From RGIG464 sp045643185 (lineage in GTDB: Bacteria; Myxococcota_A; Bradymonadia; UBA4248): DNA of 43,778 bases. The notes under the pieces are model-generated. The model had not been told where the DNA came from and did no database searches. It worked only from the letters and a program-made list of their open reading frames with translations. Position 1 is the stretch's first letter, and each line of letters starts with the position of its first letter. The stretch covers positions 1 to 43,778 of the forward strand of contig JAZUKH010000185.1 of the NCBI GenBank assembly GCA_045643185.1, in the 5' to 3' direction. Shown here in pieces: positions 14,540-23,009 of the stretch. Position numbers and translations under genes: made by a program.

Positions 14540-16273
14540 TTACCACAAAATTTGGGCCACCAAGATCAAAACGATGACGATCAACACAACCATGATGATC
14601 GGCAAGACCAAATTTCTTTTGCGTTGTCTTGGCAGCTTCGTGTACGAAACCATTTGTGGCACGGTATCACTTGAAGCGAGATCTTCCTGGACATTCCAAG
14701 TGGGTCCAGCGGGCGATGGTGACGTCGGCATCACCGCGTCGAGCGTATCATCAAACGCGGGAGGATCGAACGATTTTTCAAGAGCCCGCTCCTGCGCAGC
14801 GAGTTTTTCCATGGAAAGCCGGATCGTTTCGGACTGGTTGGGCACAGCGGCCACCATGCGCGTCGCTTCGTCGCTATGGATCACTGGCTGAAGATCTGAG
14901 TCATCGTCATCCTGATTCATGATTGACGGACTCGTTAGGGCTTTTGAACCAACGGGTGTCAGCGGCAAAAGTGGTCTTTGCACACGAGGTGATTTTTTGG
15001 GCGGAACGCTTTGTTCAGGCGTATCCGACACATCGATCGGTTCGTTATTAGGCGACGTGTTAAAGCTAGAGATGTCGATCGAAAGCCGCGTCGCATCGCT
15101 ATCATGTCGTTTTCTTGGAATACTCTCGTCGACATTTGCCAATTGACTTTTATCGACGAGGTCCATGAATTTGACGACCTTGGTCATGTCATGCCCCGGT
15201 TCGGCGAGGCGCTTGAGTTCCTCAATGACCATGTCAGGCAACAGCGGGATCGTTCGATCCGTGTCGAGTTCAATTTTTGACTCGTCGCTATCGCGATGTC
15301 GAATGACGGAATTTTTGTCATCGGGTATTTCAGCGGCACTCATGAGCGGGAGCGCAGGCGAGTTGTCGAGCATGGCGCTGTGCATCCAGTCGAGCCAAGC
15401 CTGTCGATCGATATTCAAGCCATTTTGATAAGCAAAGACTTCCAATGCGGACTTGAATTCAAGCGCCGTCTGATAGCGCAACTTTTTGTCAAGGTCGAGC
15501 GCCTTCAACAAGATCTGTTCGAGATCACGCGGGAAGTTTGGATCGATATCAGTGGGTTTTGTGAACTGACCGGTCCTTGCAGCCATGAGCATATCTTCAA
15601 CGGAGTTAAAGACATTAAAGAGTCGATTAGTGGTGGCTTCGTAGAGGACGACAGCGAGGCTGAAGATATCGGAACGGCGATCCGCTTTGTCGCACCAAGC
15701 CTGTTCGGGGCTCATGTAGCCGAATTTGCCTTTAACGATGTCTGGCGGCGTAACATCGGGCATTTTATTGGTTTTGGCGATGCCAAAGTCAGCGATTTTG
15801 ACGTCACCTTTTCGATTAAGCAGGATATTTTCGGGAGAGATATCGCGATGAACGAGCTCGAGGTGTTCACCTTTTTCGTCGCAGAGCTCATGGGCATAGT
15901 GCAAGCCCAGAGCGGCCTGGCTCACGACATAGATCGCGACGCCGAGCGGCAACTTTTGACCTTTTTCGCGACACATCGAGAGGATCTGGTGAAAATCCCC
16001 TGCATCCATGAATTCCATGGTGAGGTAGGATCGTCCATCGGATCGGCAGAGGTCGAAGACCTCCATGATATTTGGGTGGCGCATATTGACTGAGAAGTGC
16101 GCCTCACAAATGATGGAACTGAGGAACTCGGCATCGGTTGCGACAGCCGACTTGATACATTTACAAACGAGGTATTTATCGCCACCTTGTTTTGTATGAC
16201 CTTTCGCAAGGTAGATCTCAGCGATTCCACCTTCGGCGATCTTACGAATCAGGTTGTACGCACCAAGTTTCAT
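14540..16273 (-). CDS. Tail-anchored Hanks-type Ser/Thr protein kinase
   Basis: The kinase domain (residues about 5-275) has the Gly loop AEGGIAE, the ATP-binding Lys K38 in VCKCIK, the catalytic loop HRDISPENI (D144), DFGIAK (162-167), the activation-segment end GKFGYMSPEQ, and DIFSLAVVLYE. Residues about 300-550 are a disordered Ser/Pro/Asp-rich region with many possible phosphorylation sites. The protein ends with a single hydrophobic helix (LVLPIIMVVLIVIVLILVAQ) and IL-W at the very C-terminus, so it is anchored with the kinase in the cytoplasm and almost nothing outside. HRDISPEN instead of HRDIKPEN is common in myxobacterial kinases. The start is ATG at 16273 preceded by a GGAG. Confidence 0.92.
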   Translation of the reverse strand: MKLGAYNLIRKIAEGGIAEIYLAKGHTKQGGDKYLVCKCIKSAVATDAEFLSSIICEAHFSVNMRHPNIMEVFDLCRSDGRSYLTMEFMDAGDFHQILSMCREKGQKLPLGVAIYVVSQAALGLHYAHELCDEKGEHLELVHRDISPENILLNRKGDVKIADFGIAKTNKMPDVTPPDIVKGKFGYMSPEQAWCDKADRRSDIFSLAVVLYEATTNRLFNVFNSVEDMLMAARTGQFTKPTDIDPNFPRDLEQILLKALDLDKKLRYQTALEFKSALEVFAYQNGLNIDRQAWLDWMHSAMLDNSPALPLMSAAEIPDDKNSVIRHRDSDESKIELDTDRTIPLLPDMVIEELKRLAEPGHDMTKVVKFMDLVDKSQLANVDESIPRKRHDSDATRLSIDISSFNTSPNNEPIDVSDTPEQSVPPKKSPRVQRPLLPLTPVGSKALTSPSIMNQDDDDSDLQPVIHSDEATRMVAAVPNQSETIRLSMEKLAAQERALEKSFDPPAFDDTLDAVMPTSPSPAGPTWNVQEDLASSDTVPQMVSYTKLPRQRKRNLVLPIIMVVLIVIVLILVAQILW

Positions 16274-16461
16274 GAAACCAACTCCATTTCCCCCAAAAAC
16301 TGGGTTAGCGTTATGCCCGAAATCTCACATTTTGTCTAGAATTCCGCCCAAATTGCTTGCGTTTTTGGGGGCTTTTTTAGATACTGGTTGGCCGTAAAAT
16401 CGGGTCATGTCTTTACCAGTCAGGCCTGAAAACGCAAGATATTGCATACAACACGCGTGAT

Positions 16462-16533
16462 TGGCCCCGCCAGGCGAGGGGGTCGGCGCGTATGGGCGTT
16501 TCGCCCATAGCGACGCAGGGGGAGACTTCCCCC
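16462..16533 (+). repeat. Palindromic intergenic element, copy D
   Basis: GGCCCCGCCAGGCGAGGGGG, then TCGGCGCGTAT, the core GGGCGTTTCGCCC, ATAGCGACGCAGGGGGAG and the terminal ACTTCCCCC. The flanks match copy A almost base for base, while the stem near the core uses GGCGCG instead of GCGGCG, with the matching change on the other arm (CGACGC). It lies between the divergent kinase and PpiD-like genes; the rest of 16274-16650 shows only a possible promoter. Confidence 0.75.
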
Positions 16534-16556
16534 TCATACCCAACCCCAAACGTGTT

Positions 16557-16587
16557 TTGCATGATAAGACAATTGATTCATTATAAC
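16557..16587 (+). promoter_or_regulatory. Candidate sigma70-type promoter for the PpiD-like gene
   Basis: TTGCAT and TATAAC are separated by 19 bp, slightly longer than ideal. The expected start leaves a leader of about 55 nt with GGGAGGA before the ATG at 16651. Confidence 0.4.
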
Positions 16588-16650
16588 GCTGAAGTTCCCG
16601 TGGAATAAGGGTTTTTCGGCATCAAATCCAATCGAGATTGGGAGGAACGC

Positions 16651-18501
16651 ATGGGACTCCAAGGTTTCCGTGACCAAAAAAACTCAGGCATCATCGTTGC
16701 CGTCTTTGTCGTCATCATTTTCGTTTTTATTTTCATGTTTGGCCTGCCGACGACGGACCTTTTTGGCGGTCGCAGCACCAAGCAGATCGCCAAGATCGGC
16801 AGCCATGAGATCGACACCGAACTCATGCGCAGCATGATATTGCGCCACTATGATGACCGAATTTTCCAGAGTCCGGAACTTCCGCTCGTTCAACGTCAGG
16901 TCGTCGACAACCTCGCGATCCTGTATTTGCTCGCCGATGAAGCGCGCAATGCGGGACTTCGCGTCAGCGAAGATGAGTGGCAGAACTATCTCACGAACTG
17001 GGAATCGGGGAATGAAGACATTCTGCAGCTTGGATTTTTGAAGAAGAACAAATTCTCGAAACAGCAATATGAATATGGCCTTCAGCGCGTTCAGATGTCG
17101 TCGCGCCAGTATCGTGAATTCAAAGAAAACGAGATCCTGGCTAAGAATTACATCGACTTGATGCGCAACAGCCTGAGCGTGAGCGACGAAACGCTTTGGA
17201 CGCAGTATGCGGACAACTCGGCGAGTGCCAATGTGAACATCGTGAGATTGTCGCCGGACAGCATTCGCAAGGTGCTGAAAGCGACGACGGACGATGAAGT
17301 GGCGGCTTATTTGGCATCGAACCTGGCTGACGTTCAGGCGTATTACGATGCGCACCGCGGTGACTACACGACGCCCGAAAAGGTTAAACTGCAGCAGGTC
17401 ATCATTCAAAAAGACTTTTCAAAATTGAAGAACATCGGTGCCAAAACGACCAAGACGCTCATGCACGCCGAACGTTTTGCCGTCGCGAAACGCCAGTTGA
17501 TCGACGAAAACCTTGATTTTAACCAGGGCTTTGCAGATTACGACGAATCCGAAACCAAAGTCGACATGGGCGTAGGCACGCTGATGCCCGTCGAAGAAAA
17601 GGCTGAAGCCATTCAAAAAGCGCTTGAAGGCAAAAAAGTGGGTGACACGTTTACGGCCGAGCTCGATCAGTATTACGTCATCGCAAAAGTCATTGAACGC
17701 ACGGACGAAGTCGTGACGCCGATCGATGACGTCAAGACTGACATTGCCAAAAAGCTCATCGACGACGCGAAGATCGCGACCAAAACCAGTGAAGCCTCTG
17801 CGGCCATTATTGCCGCGATCAAAGGCGGTCAGTCGCTCGACGATGCGATCAACGCGTCGCTTTATGCGAACGTGGCGGCTCAGGCGCCTTCGATCGTCGA
17901 AGCCATGGCTGCTGCCGACGTCGCTGCGCCCGTTGACCCGGCTGCACCTGCCGACCCCGCTGTGACGGCGCCGGTCCAAGCGGCTCTCGACGTCATCGTC
18001 GTTCCCGAAACCGAACGCATCAAATCCATCAATATTAGCAGCCTCAACTTGAGCGCCAACAATATCGAAGAACGCGGCCTCTCCGTCGACATCGTTCGCG
18101 ACATCCGTAACGCCCAGTCCAATACGCTGCTCGAAACGCCTTACAAACTCGCCGATGACACCCTCATCATTCAGGTCGTCAACAAGATCGACCCCGATCG
18201 CGCCGCGTTTGAAGCCCAAAAAGCTCAGATCAAGGCGGATTACCTCTATTCCAAAGAATTCCAGCTGATCGGTATTCCCGCGATGATCCCGGTGCCATGG
18301 GATCTCAAGATCTATTACGCTGGCATGCGTGAATATCCGATCGACTACATCGATTCACAGATTCCCAAGTTCCCAGGACTCTGGCTCCAGCAAAAACTCG
18401 CCAAGGCCAAGCTGGACGGCACCGTCAAGGTGAATGAAGATTACTTCAATGCCGAAGCAGCCCGTCGCGCAAAGCGCGAAGCTCAGCAGGCAAACAATTA
18501 A
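16651..18501 (+). CDS. PpiD/SurA-type membrane-anchored periplasmic folding factor
   Basis: The N-terminus is short and cytoplasmic (FRDQKNSG), followed by one transmembrane helix (residues about 13-32) ending in MFGLP, as in PpiD. A SurA_N-like helical chaperone domain follows (IGSHEIDTELMRSMI, VVDNLAILYLLADEA, RVSEDEWQNYL). Residues about 225-370 resemble a diverged parvulin domain (YYDAHRGDYTTPEKVKLQQVII, then GVGTLMPVEEKAEAIQKALEG.KVGDTF). The C-terminal part repeats the chaperone pattern and ends in a Lys/Arg-rich tail. An Ala/Pro-rich linker of Mla-like low complexity occurs near residue 415-445. It would help fold outer-membrane and periplasmic proteins. Several parvulin active-site positions appear changed, so isomerase activity is uncertain. 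Confidence 0.82.
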   Translation: MGLQGFRDQKNSGIIVAVFVVIIFVFIFMFGLPTTDLFGGRSTKQIAKIGSHEIDTELMRSMILRHYDDRIFQSPELPLVQRQVVDNLAILYLLADEARNAGLRVSEDEWQNYLTNWESGNEDILQLGFLKKNKFSKQQYEYGLQRVQMSSRQYREFKENEILAKNYIDLMRNSLSVSDETLWTQYADNSASANVNIVRLSPDSIRKVLKATTDDEVAAYLASNLADVQAYYDAHRGDYTTPEKVKLQQVIIQKDFSKLKNIGAKTTKTLMHAERFAVAKRQLIDENLDFNQGFADYDESETKVDMGVGTLMPVEEKAEAIQKALEGKKVGDTFTAELDQYYVIAKVIERTDEVVTPIDDVKTDIAKKLIDDAKIATKTSEASAAIIAAIKGGQSLDDAINASLYANVAAQAPSIVEAMAAADVAAPVDPAAPADPAVTAPVQAALDVIVVPETERIKSINISSLNLSANNIEERGLSVDIVRDIRNAQSNTLLETPYKLADDTLIIQVVNKIDPDRAAFEAQKAQIKADYLYSKEFQLIGIPAMIPVPWDLKIYYAGMREYPIDYIDSQIPKFPGLWLQQKLAKAKLDGTVKVNEDYFNAEAARRAKREAQQANN

Positions 18502-18511
18502 ATAAATTTTG

Positions 18512-18547
18512 AAGCGCGACTTTGACTTTGGTCAGTCGCGCTTATTT
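18512..18547 (+). terminator. Rho-independent terminator after the PpiD-like gene
   Basis: AAGCGCGACT pairs with AGTCGCGCTT across a 12-nt loop, followed by ATTTTTA. It separates the PpiD-like gene from rubrerythrin. Confidence 0.8.
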
Positions 18548-18626
18548 TTATGTCCCGGTTGCGCATAAGTGCCATTCGGGCACCTTTTCGTGCGTTTCTT
18601 TAACCCTTTTTGTTAGGAGATTTTTT

Positions 18627-19169
18627 ATGACTGAATTTAAAGGATCTAAGACTGAAGCGAATCTCCAGGCCGCGTTTGCCGGTGAATCCCAGGCTCGAAA
18701 CAAGTACACCTACTTCGCCAGCCAGGCTCGCAAAGATGGTTATGAACAGATCGCTGACATCTTCGAAGAAACCGCTCGTAACGAAAAAGAACATGCCAAG
18801 ATCTGGTTCAAGCTTCTTCATGGCGACAAAGTGCCCTCCACGATCGAAAACCTTGCTGCGGCAGCCGATGGCGAAAACTACGAATGGACGGATATGTACG
18901 CCCAGTTCGCCAAAGACGCCCAAGAAGAAGGCTTTACGCGCATCGCTAAACTCTTTGAAATGGTCGGTGCGATCGAAAAACACCACGAAGAACGCTATCG
19001 TAAACTGCTGAAAAACATCGAAGACGGCGTCGTGTTCTCGCGCGAAGGCGACTGCATTTGGCAGTGTGCCAACTGCGGCCATATCGTCATTGGCAAAAAA
19101 GCTCCGGCCGTGTGCCCCGTTTGCGCGCATCCGCAGTCGTTCTTCCAGATCAAGGCTGAAAACTACTAG
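18627..19169 (+). CDS. rbr: Rubrerythrin
   Basis: This is a 180-residue non-haem di-iron protein of the rubrerythrin family, which reduces hydrogen peroxide in anaerobes. The ferritin-like domain has AAFAGESQARNKYTYFA (E20) and EETARNEKEHAK (E53, H56), and a second pair in EMVGAIEKHHEER. The C-terminal rubredoxin-like site is CANC and CPVC (residues about 150-170). An upstream in-frame ATG at 18522 lies in the terminator of the preceding gene; ATG 18627 follows TAGGAGA by 7 bp and gives the standard N-terminus. It is monocistronic, bounded by terminators on both sides. Confidence 0.95.
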   Translation: MTEFKGSKTEANLQAAFAGESQARNKYTYFASQARKDGYEQIADIFEETARNEKEHAKIWFKLLHGDKVPSTIENLAAAADGENYEWTDMYAQFAKDAQEEGFTRIAKLFEMVGAIEKHHEERYRKLLKNIEDGVVFSREGDCIWQCANCGHIVIGKKAPAVCPVCAHPQSFFQIKAENY

Positions 19170-19187
19170 TTTCTAAGTTTTCACGAA

Positions 19188-19219
19188 AAAGGGCGCAATC
19201 CAACCGATTGCGCCTTTTT
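19188..19219 (+). terminator. Rho-independent terminator after rubrerythrin
   Basis: GGCGCAATC pairs with GATTGCGCC, loop CAAC-type, followed by eight Ts. Confidence 0.9.
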
Positions 19220-19251
19220 TTGTGTATTTCGTTCACCCATGCCTCGATACA

Positions 19252-19281
19252 TTGACAGTAAGCTACAAATGCCATTATATC
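19252..19281 (+). promoter_or_regulatory. Sigma70-type promoter of the tandem ABC gene
   Basis: A perfect TTGACA is followed after 18 bp by TATATC. The gene starts at 19331, leaving a leader of about 40 nt, though no strong Shine-Dalgarno is visible before its ATG. Confidence 0.6.
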
Positions 19282-19330
19282 TTTTCAATATTGTGCTGAA
19301 CGCCGATCATAGAATGTTTTAGGCCACAAT

Positions 19331-20890
19331 ATGTCTGATCGTCCCAACCTGCTACTTCCCAATAACGTTCGCTGGACAGCCGCCGATGGCGACATCGTCG
19401 CGCTTGACCATGTAACCCAACGCTTTGACGACAAAGTCGTATTGGACGACCTGTCGCTGCACATCCCGGTTGGCAAAACGACCGTGATCATGGGCGAATC
19501 GGGGTCAGGCAAATCCGTGTTGATCAAGACGATGAATGGGTTGCTCAAACCCACGTCTGGCACGTGCAGCCTGTTTGGTCAAAACACGGCTGACCTGAGC
19601 GACGACAAGATCACCGAGCTTCGCAAGCGCACGGGCACGATCTTACAGGATTACGCGCTCATCGACTCGATCTCCGTTTGTGACAACATCGCGTTTCCGC
19701 TGGTCGAGAACACCAAACTGCCGTATGCCGACGTGCGAAAGCGCGTCGCCGAGGCGCTTGAGCCCCTCGGCTTGTCCGAAGCCATCGACAAAATGCCGTC
19801 TGAGCTGTCAGGTGGCATGAAAAAACGCGTGTCGTTCGCACGAGCCCTGATCCATCAACCGGAACTCGTCTTTTTTGACGAACCCACGACCGGGTTGGAT
19901 CCCGTCATGATCGTGTTCGTTGACGGGCTGATCAAGCAGATGCGCGAAACGTACAACATCACGAGCGTCATCATCTCACATGATCTCCAGTCGGTCAGGC
20001 GTCTGGCAGATAACGTCGCGTTTTTGCACAAGGGGCGCATCATCTTCGAAGGCACGCTTGCCGAGATCGAGCGTTCCGAAATTCCCGAGATCAAACGCTT
20101 TTTTGCAGCTGCCAACAAGGCGCAAAAGACCATCAATGACGTGCACGACGAGCCTTACGTCAAAGTGCGCGACCTACACAAAACTTTTGGTGAACACAAA
20201 GTTCTGAAAGGCGTGTCACTCGACATTCCTAGACGCAAGATCAGCGTGATCATCGGCGGGTCGGGTTCTGGAAAATCCGTGTTGCTCAAGCACATCCTGG
20301 GTTTGTTCGTGCCCGATTCGGGCACTGTGACCGTCAACGGCCTGGAATTGACGAAGTGTACCGAGCGGGAACGCGAGATCATGCGCACCAAGATCGGCAT
20401 GTTGTTTCAGGGCGCCGCCTTGTTTGACTCGATGACCGTGTTCGACAACATCGCTTTTCCACTGTCCGAACGACTTGGTGCGCCCCCAAAAAGTGAGATC
20501 AAAACACGTGTCGAAGAAATGATCGAGCGCCTAAAACTCGAACCCATTGCAAACGCGTGGCCTGCGGACATCTCAGCTGGTCAGCGCAAACGCGTTGGTC
20601 TGGCCCGCGCCATCGTCACCAAACCCGAGCTCATGATCTACGACGAGCCGACGACAGGCCAAGATCCCGTCATGATCCGTTACGTCGACGACATGATCCT
20701 TGAAGCGCACGACCTGTTCCAGCTCACCACCATCGTCATCAGCCACGACATGGTGTCGACCTTCCGCATCGCCGACCAGATCGCCATGGTCTACGAAGGC
20801 GTCATCGCAGCCAAAGGCTCGCCTGCAGAACTCATGGCGTCTGACAATCCGAACGTTCAGCGCATGATCCGCGCCCAAATTCCACGCTGA
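19331..20890 (+). CDS. Fused tandem MlaF-like ABC ATPase (two nucleotide-binding domains)
   Basis: Two full nucleotide-binding domains in one 519-residue chain both resemble MlaF/Ttg2A, the ATPase of the Mla phospholipid transporter. Domain 1 (about 22-265) has Walker A GESGSGKS (K61), the signature LSGGMKKRVSFARAL, Walker B VFFDEPTTGLDP and the H-loop VISHD. Domain 2 (about 277-517) has Walker A GGSGSGKS, the signature ISAGQRKRVGLARAI and Walker B LMIYDEPTTGQDP, then VISHDM. The second signature lacks the first Gly of SGGQ, so one of the two composite ATP sites may be altered. MlaF is normally a single domain that dimerises. No MlaE permease, MCE protein or MlaB partner is adjacent, so the partner subunits must be elsewhere. 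No membrane segment is present. Confidence 0.85.
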   Translation: MSDRPNLLLPNNVRWTAADGDIVALDHVTQRFDDKVVLDDLSLHIPVGKTTVIMGESGSGKSVLIKTMNGLLKPTSGTCSLFGQNTADLSDDKITELRKRTGTILQDYALIDSISVCDNIAFPLVENTKLPYADVRKRVAEALEPLGLSEAIDKMPSELSGGMKKRVSFARALIHQPELVFFDEPTTGLDPVMIVFVDGLIKQMRETYNITSVIISHDLQSVRRLADNVAFLHKGRIIFEGTLAEIERSEIPEIKRFFAAANKAQKTINDVHDEPYVKVRDLHKTFGEHKVLKGVSLDIPRRKISVIIGGSGSGKSVLLKHILGLFVPDSGTVTVNGLELTKCTEREREIMRTKIGMLFQGAALFDSMTVFDNIAFPLSERLGAPPKSEIKTRVEEMIERLKLEPIANAWPADISAGQRKRVGLARAIVTKPELMIYDEPTTGQDPVMIRYVDDMILEAHDLFQLTTIVISHDMVSTFRIADQIAMVYEGVIAAKGSPAELMASDNPNVQRMIRAQIPR

Positions 20891-20961
20891 TCGCGTCGTC
20901 ATGTTTTGACGCAAGACCGGATCAAAGATCGCGCAACCAGAAACCATCCAACCCGTTGAGC

Positions 20962-20989
20962 AAAAAAAAGGCACCCGAAAAGGGTGCCT
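20962..20989 (-). terminator. Rho-independent terminator of the - strand kinase gene
   Basis: AGGCACCC pairs with GGGTGCCT around a GAAAA-type loop. On the minus strand the stem is followed by an eight-base T-run. The + strand side has no T-run. Confidence 0.85.
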
Positions 20990-21038
20990 GAAACGGTCGA
21001 TCCGCGCCGCGCTCATAGGGTGCGCGGCGTGACATGAT

Positions 21039-22523
21039 TTAGAAGAGGTTGCTCGGGATGACAAAATCATCACCACCGCCTTTATGGGGTTCGGCGGGGG
21101 CAGGAGCCTGATGAGCCTGGTTATTCTTTTTCGGCGCCCTGGCTGCTCTGGCAGCCGCCTCGCGTTTGGCTTCTTCCGCGGCGCGTTTGGCTTCTTCAGC
21201 AGCTCTGGCATCTTCAGCAGCCTTGGCTTCCGCCGCAGCTTTTGCAGCTTCAGCATCGGCCACAGCCTTTGCCGCCGCAGCTTCAGCCGCTTTGGCTTTT
21301 TCTTCAGCCTCTCTAATCTTCTTTTCCTGTTCAGCTTTTTCAGCCGCGCGCTGCTGTTCTTCAGCAGCCTTCTGCTGAGCCTTCAACGCTTCGGTAGCTT
21401 CGTTCAGCGCCTTGATGGTCTCGTCGTTCTGCGAGTTACTTTCTTCTTTACCACCCGAGGCAAAGATAACCGCAACCACACCGACAACCACGATCAAAGC
21501 CGCGATAAGGATAATGAGCGTCTTATTCGAACCGGATGATTTTTTTTCGTCATCACCACTCGTCGTCGTCTGATGATCCTTAATGGATTTGAGATAACGG
21601 GATTCGCATTCAGCGCGCTGTTCAAGCGCTTTCGGTTTAACTTCCTGCAAAGCCTTGATGACCTCTTCGCAGGAGTGATAACGCTCTTCGGGATTTTTTT
21701 CGCAGCACTTGCGAATGACCTTAGCGAGGCAATCCGGAATCAAAATCGGAATTTCGACGGGTTCATGAGCCTGTTTAAAGGCGATCTGAACGAGAGACGC
21801 ACCCGACACCGAGATCGTCCCCGTCAACGCTTCAAGGAGCACAAGACCGATGGCGTAAATATCGCTTTCAGGCGAGGCGCTGCACTGACCGGTGAAGAGT
21901 TCCGGAGCCATGTACGACGGCGTACCACGCACGACGCCCAATTTCGTCTTCATCATCTCGCCCAACGCGCCTTCCAGCAACGTGGCAATACCAAAGTCCA
22001 GAAGACGAACCACAGGCGGTTCCGAGTTCTGAATGATCATGATGTTTGCGGGCTTAATATCGCGGTGAATAATGCCGTAGCTATGGGCTTCACCGAGAGC
22101 ACTCAAAACCTGGCAGATGATGTCGATGCCATAGTCGAACGGCAGCGCGCCAAATTCGCGCAAAAACTCATCCAACTGCTGACCTTCGACGAATTCCAAA
22201 ACGACGCACGGAGCGCCGTTAAACACGCCGTACTCAAGACATTTGACGCAGTGCTCGTCTTTCAACGAGATCAAAATACGCGCTTCACGATAGAAGCGAC
22301 GTTTCGTCATCTCAGCTTCTTCTTCTTCCAACGTCGCCGGAAGCGCCAAAACCTTGATGGCTACGTGGACACCATCCGAAATTCGCCACGCATCATAAAC
22401 GACCGAGCAACCACCGCTGCCCTGTTTACCTACGATACGATAGTTTTGCGATACCTCACGATTCTCAGCTTCTGCAAACTGAGAAACATCCACTGCTTCC
22501 TGCTGGTCAATCCGATCTGCCAT
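21039..22523 (-). CDS. Transmembrane Ser/Thr protein kinase with Ala-rich coiled-coil extension, paralogue 1
   Basis: The kinase domain (residues 28-295) has VGKQGSGGCSVVYDAWR, K57 in VAIKVL, E80 in the C-helix, HRDIKPANI (D155), LLDFGIATL (DFG 176-178), GTPSYMAPE and DIYAIGLVLLE. One transmembrane helix (about 335-355) follows. The rest (about 357-495) is an Ala/Glu/Lys heptad-rich coiled coil (AEEAKAAAEA-like runs), then a Pro/His-rich linker and the end DDFVIPSNLF. The same layout occurs in the kinase at 41842, whose last residues are GEIPSGLF, so an IPSxLF tail is shared. The Ala-rich extension lies outside the cytoplasm and could sense or bind an envelope structure. The gene is monocistronic, ending at a terminator. 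Confidence 0.93.
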   Translation of the reverse strand: MADRIDQQEAVDVSQFAEAENREVSQNYRIVGKQGSGGCSVVYDAWRISDGVHVAIKVLALPATLEEEEAEMTKRRFYREARILISLKDEHCVKCLEYGVFNGAPCVVLEFVEGQQLDEFLREFGALPFDYGIDIICQVLSALGEAHSYGIIHRDIKPANIMIIQNSEPPVVRLLDFGIATLLEGALGEMMKTKLGVVRGTPSYMAPELFTGQCSASPESDIYAIGLVLLEALTGTISVSGASLVQIAFKQAHEPVEIPILIPDCLAKVIRKCCEKNPEERYHSCEEVIKALQEVKPKALEQRAECESRYLKSIKDHQTTTSGDDEKKSSGSNKTLIILIAALIVVVGVVAVIFASGGKEESNSQNDETIKALNEATEALKAQQKAAEEQQRAAEKAEQEKKIREAEEKAKAAEAAAAKAVADAEAAKAAAEAKAAEDARAAEEAKRAAEEAKREAAARAARAPKKNNQAHQAPAPAEPHKGGGDDFVIPSNLF

Positions 22524-22749
22524 ACGCTAACTTTATTTGTTGTGCAGGCCCCACGCCAAAACCATTTGACGTCCAAACCTGAATTACTCACCGATATATG
22601 CCTTTGAATATTTCGGCAATCTTGCTTTTACCGCAACTCGTGTCATTGTTCAACAAAAACGGCTACTTTTCAAACCCCTAGACACCATCTCGTTTTCGCA
22701 AAATTCTCCCCCATTTCCCATTCTCTCGCTTCGATTCTCTCACACTTTT

Positions 22750-22823
22750 GGCGAGTCTATCGCTGATCGCGATACGACTCGCCTGCGTCGCTTTGCGGGC
22801 ACAAGGCCCGCAATACGCGCCGC
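22750..22823 (-). repeat. Palindromic intergenic element, copy F (two hairpins)
   Basis: Read on the minus strand: GCGGCGCGTATT, the core GCGGGCC...GGCCCGC, AAAGCGACGC, then a second palindrome GGCGAGTCGTATCGCGATCA with its partner. The outer frame matches copies D and G (GGCGCGTATT...AGCGACGC). It lies in the 22524-23009 spacer between the divergent kinase and the Cys-rich protein gene; I see no other feature there except the promoter listed next. Confidence 0.65.
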
Positions 22824-22968
22824 ATTTTATATGGCACAAGGCGGCTCGCCCCAACAAGTTCCCAGCCACTCACCTTTATTTCTCTATTATAATGATGTAT
22901 ATTTCTGTAACGTAGTGATATTTCCGATGAACAAGCTTCTCGGATTAAATGTTTTGACGGAGTCAATT

Positions 22969-22998
22969 TTGACATCACGCTTTATCAGTCAATATATA
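22969..22998 (+). promoter_or_regulatory. Strong promoter very close to the start codon of the Cys-rich protein gene
   Basis: TTGACA, an 18-bp spacer and TATATA. The -10 ends 11 bp before the ATG at 23010, so the transcript would have a leader of about 4-6 nt. No Shine-Dalgarno is seen before that ATG, which fits leaderless translation. Confidence 0.55.
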
Positions 22999-23009
22999 GG
23001 CATGTTACT

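Noticed and set aside
21573..22607. A 344-residue + strand ORF, and a similar 300-residue one at 42139-43041
   Set aside because: They are antisense to the two kinase paralogues and match each other only because the kinases match.
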